From Butyrivibrio sp. (GTDB taxonomy: Bacteria > Bacillota > Clostridia > Lachnospirales > Lachnospiraceae), in NCBI GenBank assembly GCA_015056495.1, contig SVGC01000001.1, positions 154,820 to 218,819 of the forward strand: 64,000 nt of DNA, given 5' to 3'. Positions 25,787 to 32,005 of the stretch are shown here, one piece after another. The position numbers and the translations under genes were made by a program. Position 1 is the stretch's first letter. Every line of letters starts with the position of its first letter. The notes beneath the pieces were generated by a model. The model worked only from the letters and a program-made list of their open reading frames with translations. It was not told where the DNA came from and made no database searches.

Positions 25787-25990
25787 ATGAAAAATTGGGT
25801 TAGACCAGAGGTAAGTGAATTAAATATTGAGGAGACAGCTTGTTATATAGGATGGTTTATTGAAATTCATTCTTGGAATTGTAAACATCAGCGTAAACCG
25901 AGCGTTCCTGCAACACCATTGATGCCAGCTACTCCAATCATTCCAAGTAATAATGGCGGATGTGATGAAGATATCAATGAATTAAGTTAA
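25787..25990 (+). CDS. RiPP (lasso-type) precursor peptide 2
   Basis: A 67-residue peptide starting at the ATG at 25787, eight bases after GGAGG; the frame is open 27 codons further upstream but that part has no ribosome binding site and no relation to the other precursor. The leader MKNWVRPEVSELNIEETA shares 12 of 18 positions and exact length with precursor 1. With cleavage after A18 the core begins at Cys19, and Glu26 is core residue 8, which fits an eight-member Cys1-Glu8 macrolactam. The core is long (49 residues), has three Cys (19, 32, 59), a Pro/Thr-rich stretch with PATP twice, and ends in acidic residues and a C-terminal Ser67, the type of residue phosphorylated by paeninodin kinases. 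The gene is divergent from the cyclase. Confidence 0.82.
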   Translation: MKNWVRPEVSELNIEETACYIGWFIEIHSWNCKHQRKPSVPATPLMPATPIIPSNNGGCDEDINELS

Positions 25991-26034
25991 AAATGTAATA
26001 GAAAGAAATAATAAGCCAGAAAGAATAAATAGTT

Positions 26035-26054
26035 GATACGTAGTATCTTTTTTT
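26035..26054 (+). terminator. Terminator after precursor 2
   Basis: GATAC and GTATC (26035-26039, 26043-26047) form a short hairpin followed by seven T. The stem is only five pairs, so efficiency is uncertain. Confidence 0.5.
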
Positions 26055-26075
26055 CGAATAATTACTTCTGTAAGT

Positions 26076-26108
26076 AAAAACCGGGTAGGCATGTGGCTAC
26101 TCGGTTTT
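26076..26108 (-). terminator. Terminator overlapping the end of the sensor kinase gene
   Basis: On the minus strand AAAACCGAGTAG (which includes the stop codon TAG) pairs with CTACCCGGTTTTT around a seven-to-eight-base loop; the second arm supplies the T-run. Confidence 0.6.
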
Positions 26109-26894
26109 ACTGTAAGGAATCTTAATGCTGAATATACTGCCCTTGCCAAGTCCAGGTGACGAACACCAGATACTGCCGCCATGTTTTTCGACGATGGATC
26201 TGCATATTGACAGACCAAGTCCTGCACCCTGGCTTGAGCCGGGAGTTCTGGCATTGCTGACTCTAAATGACCGGTTAAAGATAAGGTCCAGATTACCCTC
26301 TTCAATTCCGATACCTGTATCTGCAATTGAGATGACAAAGCAGTTTTCATTCTCATTTTTTTGCAGAGATAATGTGATGGTATCTCCATCGGAAGAGTAA
26401 TTGAAAGCGTTGTTAAATATATTGTCTAAGACTTTTTTCATATTGTCAGTATCAATTTTTACGACATCCATGTAGTCGGAATCAATATCCAGAACCATGT
26501 GTCTTTTAGCGTATTTAGGATCTTCTTCGTAAGAGAAAAAGATTTCTTCCAGAAATGGTGCAATAGGAATATCTTCAAGATTGAGGTTGTAGGATGCTGA
26601 ATCCATTTTGGTCAGAGTAAATATGTCACCGATCATTTTTTCAAGGACTATGCTGCGTTCGTTTATCAGCTTTAAGGCAGAATCGATTTCCTCTTTTGAA
26701 GGATCATCCAGAGATCTCAGATATTCAACACTTGAACGGATGGCAGTGATCGGTGATCTCAGATCATGTGATATATTGGCATATATTTCGTCTCGCTCTT
26801 TTATAGTGCTCATCAGTTTTTGATTGGACTCGTAAAGAGCACGGGATAGATCTTCAACTGACAGTTCAGGTTTTTCAAAAGATTTTTTTGACAT
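26097..26894 (-). CDS. Soluble sensor histidine kinase
   Basis: A 265-residue kinase without membrane segments or a recognisable sensor domain. After a short coiled N-terminal region come the dimerisation/phosphoacceptor domain with His43 in ISHDLRSPITAIRSS, the N box (DNIFNNAFNYSSDG), the G1 box (IADTGIGIEEG), the F box (LIFNRSFRVSN) and the G2 box (GAGLGLSI). A small cytoplasmic kinase of this type may sense an intracellular partner, possibly the neighbouring ABC exporter. It is downstream of its response regulator in a minus-strand operon (76-bp gap). Confidence 0.9.
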   Translation of the reverse strand: MSKKSFEKPELSVEDLSRALYESNQKLMSTIKERDEIYANISHDLRSPITAIRSSVEYLRSLDDPSKEEIDSALKLINERSIVLEKMIGDIFTLTKMDSASYNLNLEDIPIAPFLEEIFFSYEEDPKYAKRHMVLDIDSDYMDVVKIDTDNMKKVLDNIFNNAFNYSSDGDTITLSLQKNENENCFVISIADTGIGIEEGNLDLIFNRSFRVSNARTPGSSQGAGLGLSICRSIVEKHGGSIWCSSPGLGKGSIFSIKIPYSKTE

Positions 26895-26970
26895 GACCTT
26901 TTTCCTTCCAAGATATTATTAGTATAGGAAATTTGCTTTTGCAAAACGAAGAAGTTATGTGTTATGTGCA

Positions 26971-27654
26971 TTATCCGCGTTTTAGCGTAAAACGGTAACC
27001 TTTGCCATATAGGCTTTCGATGGCATTTTCAAGGCCTGTATATAAGCCTAGCTTTTTTCGAAGGCGGCTTGTCAGCACCATGATAGAGCGTCTGTCTTCA
27101 TCAATGTAGGCATTGTAAAGCGTGTTTCCAATCTCTTCGTAACCAATAGATTGACCGGCTTTGCTTGCGAGAAGTAGAAGCAGATCGTATTCCTTATTGG
27201 ACAGGGCTATCTCTTCTTCATAGTAGTAAGCTTTGTGCTTGCGGGTATTGATATTTAGCGGTGTGAAATTGAGGATGCTGTCATCCTTGACTGTAGTGTT
27301 TTTTCTGATCTGCAACTGTATCCTGGCTGCAAGCTCGCCCAGACTGTAGGGCTTGACCATGTAGTCATCGGCACCGGACAGGAGCCCTTTTATCTTGTCG
27401 TCCTCAGAATCTTTTCCGGACAAGAAGATTACAGGACAGTGGCATAGATTTTTGATCTTTGGAAGTGCATCAAAACCATCAATCTCCGGCATCATTACAT
27501 CAAGGATGATGCAATCAGGCTTATTTTTACTGATAGCATTCAGTGCGCTTTTGACATTATCAAATACCTGAACTGAGTATCCGGCATTTGTAAAATATTT
27601 TTTGTTGATCTGTAAAACGTCCAGGTCGTCATCAATGAAAAAAATGAGATTCAT
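26971..27654 (-). CDS. OmpR-family response regulator
   Basis: A 227-residue regulator: receiver domain (1-120) with acidic pocket Asp8-Asp10, phosphoacceptor Asp52 in ILDVMMPEIDG, Ser/Lys positions in FLSGKDS and MVKPYS; and a C-terminal winged helix (about 130-227) ending YGKGYRFTLKRG. The start is the ATG at 27654 after GAGGA; the open frame extends further upstream but with no receiver homology. It lies divergent to the ABC exporter, whose promoter is 23 bases away, so it is a likely regulator of the exporter and perhaps of the precursor genes. Target sites cannot be named. Confidence 0.91.
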   Translation of the reverse strand: MNLIFFIDDDLDVLQINKKYFTNAGYSVQVFDNVKSALNAISKNKPDCIILDVMMPEIDGFDALPKIKNLCHCPVIFLSGKDSEDDKIKGLLSGADDYMVKPYSLGELAARIQLQIRKNTTVKDDSILNFTPLNINTRKHKAYYYEEEIALSNKEYDLLLLLASKAGQSIGYEEIGNTLYNAYIDEDRRSIMVLTSRLRKKLGLYTGLENAIESLYGKGYRFTLKRG

Positions 27655-27676
27655 AGGAATTTCCTCTAATATTTTA

Positions 27677-27705
27677 CTGACACTATTTATAAAATATGGT
27701 ATAAA
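27677..27705 (+). promoter_or_regulatory. Promoter of the ABC exporter gene
   Basis: CTGACA (27677-27682), a 17-bp spacer and TATAAA (27700-27705) form a good sigma-A promoter, leaving a leader of about 125 bases before the ATG at 27839. It faces the divergent response-regulator gene. Confidence 0.6.
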
Positions 27706-27715
27706 AAAAGAGTCT

Positions 27716-27776
27716 CTTTTGGTTGCTATTTCGATGGGACCAAAAGTATGAAAACAGTAGTATATAGCACTGTTTT
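27716..27776 (+). promoter_or_regulatory. Two tandem hairpins in the exporter 5' leader
   Basis: CTTTTGGT (27716-27723) pairs with ACCAAAAG (27739-27746), and AAAACAGT (27751-27758) pairs with ACTGTTTT (27769-27776). Both stems are perfect 8-mers four bases apart and lie in the presumed untranslated leader. They could be an attenuator, an RNA stability element, or the second could be a DNA operator; none is proven. Confidence 0.55.
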
Positions 27777-27838
27777 GGACAAATAAAGCTGTCTTATATA
27801 TTTTACGAAAACAGCAGGGAATAAGCAAGGTAATCGTT

Positions 27839-29560
27839 ATGGGGTACAGGGAAAAAGTTAAAAATTTGTGGGAGGATCGAGAAAATCAAAAGCACTATGT
27901 GAAATGGCTTATGTCATATTCCAAGCCTTATTATGGCAGAGTGATGCTTTTGATGTTGATCAGATTGTTTGGGGTGTTTGCAGGAATCTACATGGCTATA
28001 TTATCTCAGAAAGCCATTGATACTGCAGGTGATGGTTCTAATATACTCATTCCCCTTATTGGATACGTAATATTGATGATAATAATGCAAGGTGCGACTA
28101 TTGTGTATTCACTGGTCAATACCATGCTTAATGAAAAATATGGATTTGGTATCAGAAAACAGGTCTATGATAAGATTCTGGATTCTGTCTGGATGGATGT
28201 ACAAAAATATCATACAGGTGACTTGATGACGCGTATGACAAGTGATGCAGGTATCATTGCTGACGGTGTCGTATCTGTAGTCCCAAATATCATAATGTTG
28301 GCGGTAGAGTTGGTGGCTGTATTTATTACGCTATACTCATATTCACCATTTTTAGCTATATCAGCGCTGTGCATGGCGCCTCTTGCAGTCGTACTTAGTT
28401 TTGTTCTGGGAAGGATACTTAAGAGGATACAGGTCAAGGTACAAGAGTCAGAAACGGCCTACAGGTCATTTATTCAGGAAAGTATTGCCAATATCCTTAT
28501 AGTTAAGGCTTTTTCTAATGAGGAGCGATTTTCTGACAATCTTGTAAAACTTAGAGAAGAGAGATTTAGATGGGTCTGGAAAAAGAGTAAAGTCTCTCTC
28601 GGATCATCTGTTGTAATAGGAATAGCTTTTCAGCTGGGATATATCCTGGCTTTTGGTTATGGCGTGTACCAGATATCTCTGGGGCTTATTACTTATGGTA
28701 CTATGACAGTTTTTCTTACCCTTTTTAACAGGGTCATGTCTCCTGTAATAGAGCTTGCTTCACAGCTTCCTAGAGTGGTTGCAATAATTGCTTCTGCAGG
28801 CCGAGTTATGGAGATTGGAAATCTTAAGATAGAAGATCGGAAGGGAACTGGTAATATAAGTGGCAATGTTGGAATAAGAGCCGAGGGTATATCTTTTGGT
28901 TATAACAAAGATATAGTTATAAAAGACAGTTCTTTTAATATAAAACCAGGAGAATTTGTTGCAATTGTAGGCGATTCCGGTATCGGTAAGACTACTCTCA
29001 TAAGGCTTCTTTTAGGCTTTGTCAATGCCGGAAGCGGAGAGATCACTTATTATGATCAGGATGGACGTACAGCAGGAATTAATGCTGATATCAGAAATAT
29101 AGTGTCATATGTACCACAGGGCAATACTCTTTTTTCAGGAACCATCAGGAGAAATCTTCTTATGGGATGTCCTGAGGCCAGTGAAGAAGAAATCAATGAA
29201 GCTCTTAAAATGGCTGATTGTCTGTCATTTATCTCAGAGATGCCTGATGGAATTGACACTGTGATAGGAGAGAGAGGAACTGGTCTTTCAGAGGGACAGG
29301 CCCAGCGAATTGCCATTGCCAGAGCATTTATAAGGAAGTCTCCATTCCTTCTTATGGATGAGGCAACATCTGCACTTGATGAGAGAACAGAGCTTAAGGT
29401 AATAGACGGACTCCGAAATATTACTCCGAAACCAACCTGTTTATTTATTACTCATAGAAGAAGTGTACTTAAGTATTGTGATAGACAGCTTAGGATTAGT
29501 GATGGACATATATATGAGGAAACGATTTCTGATGCAGTTATAGATAATAGTAATATATAG
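27839..29560 (+). CDS. ABC exporter with fused permease and ATPase (lasso D-like)
   Basis: A 573-residue half-transporter. Residues 30-310 form a six-helix exporter domain; the nucleotide-binding domain has Walker A GDSGIGKTT (378-386), LSEGQ signature (483-487), Walker B FLLMDE (Glu508 catalytic) and the H-loop His539, so it is fully active in sequence and probably works as a homodimer. There is no C39 peptidase domain, which fits a system with a separate B2 leader protease. Its place among lasso-type genes and next to a two-component system makes it the likely peptide exporter and self-immunity protein. Export of a glycan precursor is an alternative. Confidence 0.9.
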   Translation: MGYREKVKNLWEDRENQKHYVKWLMSYSKPYYGRVMLLMLIRLFGVFAGIYMAILSQKAIDTAGDGSNILIPLIGYVILMIIMQGATIVYSLVNTMLNEKYGFGIRKQVYDKILDSVWMDVQKYHTGDLMTRMTSDAGIIADGVVSVVPNIIMLAVELVAVFITLYSYSPFLAISALCMAPLAVVLSFVLGRILKRIQVKVQESETAYRSFIQESIANILIVKAFSNEERFSDNLVKLREERFRWVWKKSKVSLGSSVVIGIAFQLGYILAFGYGVYQISLGLITYGTMTVFLTLFNRVMSPVIELASQLPRVVAIIASAGRVMEIGNLKIEDRKGTGNISGNVGIRAEGISFGYNKDIVIKDSSFNIKPGEFVAIVGDSGIGKTTLIRLLLGFVNAGSGEITYYDQDGRTAGINADIRNIVSYVPQGNTLFSGTIRRNLLMGCPEASEEEINEALKMADCLSFISEMPDGIDTVIGERGTGLSEGQAQRIAIARAFIRKSPFLLMDEATSALDERTELKVIDGLRNITPKPTCLFITHRRSVLKYCDRQLRISDGHIYEETISDAVIDNSNI

Positions 29561-29673
29561 ACACTATTTTGAAATAAAAAATCGGTTTTTTATAGATAAA
29601 AAATGATAAAATGTGATGGAATTGTGAACTTATATATGCTATATTTTTAGTGATAAATTTTTTAGGGGATATA

Positions 29674-29699
29674 TCAGGGGGATAATTTCAGGGGGATAA
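29674..29699 (+). repeat. Duplicated ribosome-binding-like element before PssD
   Basis: TCAGGGGGATAA occurs twice (29674-29685 and 29688-29699), 14 bases apart, immediately before the ATG at 29703; a related TTAGGGGATAT lies just upstream. Only the second copy is close enough to act as Shine-Dalgarno sequence, and its G-run ends seven bases from the ATG. Confidence 0.6.
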
Positions 29700-29702
29700 A
29701 GT

Positions 29703-30164
29703 ATGAAGAAGGTCTTATTAGTTGCGTCTTCTGGTGGGCACATGGAGGAACTTACCAGATTACACAATCTCACAGCCAAGTATGATTGCTGCTGGGTTAC
29801 TGAGAAAAATGACTTCCAAAAGTATGGGAAAGCTGAAGAAGTACAATATTATGTACCTCAGATGAATCGTAGAGAGGTATTCTTTTTCTTTAAATTCATA
29901 TATCTTGTTTTTCGTTCATTATATATTTTATTTAAAGAAAATCCAGATTGTGTTATTTCTACCGGTGCATTAATATCATATCCTTTTTGCAGAATTGCTA
30001 AGGCCATGGGCAAAAAAGTCATCTTTATAGAGTCTTTTGCGCGTGTTAATGAATTATCACTTACAGGAAGACTTTTGTATAACCATGTAAGTATGTTTAT
30101 AGTTCAGTGGCCTGAGATTGCCCAGAAATATGACAAGGCGATTGTGGGAGGTGGTATTTTTTGA
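29703..30164 (+). CDS. Alg14-like glycosyltransferase membrane subunit (PssD type)
   Basis: A 153-residue protein homologous to PssD/Cps14F/Alg14. KKVLLVASSGGHMEELTRL is the classic opening, with one hydrophobic stretch around 60-77 (FFFKFIYLVFRSLYILF) and VISTGALISYPFCRIAKAMGKKVIFIESFAR. This subunit anchors the catalytic PssE/Alg13 partner to the membrane; together they make the N- and C-halves of a GT28-like enzyme adding the second sugar (often glucuronate, galactose or GlcNAc) to the lipid carrier. Its stop overlaps the start of the partner by four bases. Confidence 0.92.
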   Translation: MKKVLLVASSGGHMEELTRLHNLTAKYDCCWVTEKNDFQKYGKAEEVQYYVPQMNRREVFFFFKFIYLVFRSLYILFKENPDCVISTGALISYPFCRIAKAMGKKVIFIESFARVNELSLTGRLLYNHVSMFIVQWPEIAQKYDKAIVGGGIF

Positions 30165-30727
30165 TCTTTGTTACCGTAGGAACACAAAAATTTCAGATGA
30201 ACAGGTTGATGAAGCAGATCGAGAAGATGGCAGAGAATATGCCGCAGGAGCGATTTGTTGTTCAGTATGGTAACTGTACTTATGTACCAAAGCATTGTGA
30301 GACTTATCAATTTATGGATAGACCACAATTTGAACAGTGCGTTTCAGAATGTTCAGTTCTTATCACACATGGCGGCGTTGGTACCATAATGTCAGGAATC
30401 AGAGCTGGCAAGCCTGTAGTAGTAGTGCCTAGAAGGCGCCAGTATGGTGAGCATGTCGATGATCATCAGATAGAAGCAGCCAGAGCGCTTAGTGCGCATA
30501 AATGCCTTGTAATCTGTATGAACACAGAATTTCTCGGATATATAATCGATCATATTTCAGAATATGTATTTAATAGATATGAAGAGCCTGAGAAAAAGGT
30601 TGAAGATCTGGTACTTGGATTTATCGAGTCACCTGAGCCTGTGAAAAGAAGGACTCCATGTTTTTTTAAATTTTTAAGGAAAAAGAAACAAGCTGCTGAA
30701 ATACCGCAGGCAATCAAACAGATTTAG
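30161..30727 (+). CDS. Alg13-like glycosyltransferase catalytic subunit (PssE type)
   Basis: A 188-residue protein of the GT28 C-terminal type. IFVTVGTQKFQMNRLMKQ, then CSVLITHGGVGTIMSGIRAGKPVVVVPR and YGEHVDDHQIEAA form the donor-nucleotide site. It starts with TTG at 30161, overlapping the stop of the PssD gene as TTGA, and has the ribosome binding site GGGAGGTGG. Forms a heterodimer with the preceding product. The last 30 residues are Lys-rich and may touch the membrane. Confidence 0.92.
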   Translation: MIFVTVGTQKFQMNRLMKQIEKMAENMPQERFVVQYGNCTYVPKHCETYQFMDRPQFEQCVSECSVLITHGGVGTIMSGIRAGKPVVVVPRRRQYGEHVDDHQIEAARALSAHKCLVICMNTEFLGYIIDHISEYVFNRYEEPEKKVEDLVLGFIESPEPVKRRTPCFFKFLRKKKQAAEIPQAIKQI

Positions 30728-30834
30728 AAAACAAAGCTGTGAAGATAAGGCTAGTACTTATTTTCATGGCTTTTCTATTACTACTAAATGGCGCATCGCC
30801 CGATATTTTTTTACTGCAGAAATACAAAAATCTA

Positions 30835-30863
30835 TAGATAATTCGCTTGGTTTTATATAAAAT
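30835..30863 (+). promoter_or_regulatory. Possible promoter of kinase K2
   Basis: TAGATA (30835-30840), 17-bp spacer, TAAAAT (30858-30863) in the 171-bp gap before the second kinase gene. The -10 is good, the -35 moderate. Confidence 0.35.
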
Positions 30864-30898
30864 ACTTTTGTGTAGAAAAAAGCTAGCGAGGGGATTTT

Positions 30899-31780
30899 AT
30901 GTATTATTACAAATTATATGGTCAGATAATCGAGAGTGATGTCAGTTTCAGGCAATTAGTGCTCTCAGATGACCATAATGCTTCTATTACTATTCATAGT
31001 GGTGCTATTCCAGAAGATATAAGAGATAAAGAAAATACCTGCAATTTCGGTGACAGCTATAGTTGGCTCTCAAACAGAACCTGTTATCTTGTGATAAAAA
31101 ATGGTAATGAGATCATATATGAACTAAAGCCTGGCAAAAACCATGCCTACATGCTCTCATTTATCCTTGGCTATGGAATCGCAATGTTGCACATGCAAAG
31201 AGGCGAGATTTCAATCCATTGTTCAGCACTTTCATTCAATGATAAAGCTATTCTGGTAGCAGGGAAAAGTGGCAGCGGTAAATCAACTGTAACAACAGCT
31301 CTTATTGCTAAAGGCTGCAAACTGATGGCAGATGATATGGCTGTTATACAGATAAATGAAGCATCTGCAATTGCATATCCTGCATTTCCGTATCAAAAGC
31401 TATGTAGAGATGCGGCATTGGCTAATGGATACGACTTGGACCAACTTATATATATTGATGAAGAGAAAGATAAATTTCTTATTCATTTTGAAGATGATTT
31501 TTCAACTTCAGGAAAAGAAATTGCTGCAATGTTTATCCTCATGGGAGAAGTAAATTCTAAAGAAGTGGTCACTCAGCAGATAAAAGGCATAGCAAAGATA
31601 CCAGCACTTGCGGACAACCTGTTTTTAAAAGCTTTGATGAAAGACGAGCGCTTCAAAGGTGTCTGCGGACAGAGTTGTGTAAAAGCTGCTGACAAGTTCC
31701 CTATATATGCCATAGGTCGCCCGGCTGGAGCGAATACGGTAGATATAGTACGAGACTTCGTAATAGATAACATCAACTAA
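30899..31780 (+). CDS. HPr-kinase-like protein, RiPP tailoring kinase K2
   Basis: A 293-residue paralogue of the kinase at 21326. It keeps His107 in SIHCSAL, the P-loop AGKSGSGKST (121-130), the acidic pair in LMADDMAVI (Asp145, Asp146) and YPAFPYQKLCRDAA. Both proteins also share the short N-terminal region beginning YYxYG-like and the C-terminal FLKAL..D/..F segment. AGCGAGGGG precedes the ATG. It stands apart from the other RiPP genes, between PssE and the initiating transferase. With two kinases and two precursors, one per peptide is a simple hypothesis; a redundant copy or a role in glycan control is also possible. Confidence 0.85.
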   Translation: MYYYKLYGQIIESDVSFRQLVLSDDHNASITIHSGAIPEDIRDKENTCNFGDSYSWLSNRTCYLVIKNGNEIIYELKPGKNHAYMLSFILGYGIAMLHMQRGEISIHCSALSFNDKAILVAGKSGSGKSTVTTALIAKGCKLMADDMAVIQINEASAIAYPAFPYQKLCRDAALANGYDLDQLIYIDEEKDKFLIHFEDDFSTSGKEIAAMFILMGEVNSKEVVTQQIKGIAKIPALADNLFLKALMKDERFKGVCGQSCVKAADKFPIYAIGRPAGANTVDIVRDFVIDNIN

Positions 31781-31871
31781 TAAAAAGTAATATCAAGATT
31801 CTAAAATAGTAATATAGTTGAAAAAATTTGAGTAGAAAATGAGAACTTATTAATGTAGAATATATGAAGTT

Positions 31872-31918
31872 GTAGATAGCCTGGTGTGGTCAATGACCAT
31901 ATAAATGGCTGAAACTAC
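31872..31918 (+). ncRNA. Candidate structured leader upstream of the initiating transferase
   Basis: Nested complementary segments: GTAG (31872) with CTAC (31915), AGCC (31878) with GGCT (31907), and TGGTCA (31887-31892) with TGACCA (31894-31899). They build one long, interrupted stem in the 225-bp space before the operon that starts polysaccharide assembly. It does not match a riboswitch consensus that I can recall. Confidence 0.35.
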
Positions 31919-32005
31919 GATGAAATCTGCTACTGGAGAAATTGAAGAGTGGCTGATATTTCCTTATTAGGGGAGTCTTTATTTTTTAGGTTTTTGGAGG
32001 AAAGT

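Noticed and set aside
31905-31970. 21-codon frame starting MAETTMKSATGE before the initiating transferase
   Set aside because: No ribosome binding site upstream and it overlaps the candidate RNA structure; it shows no relation to the RiPP leaders.
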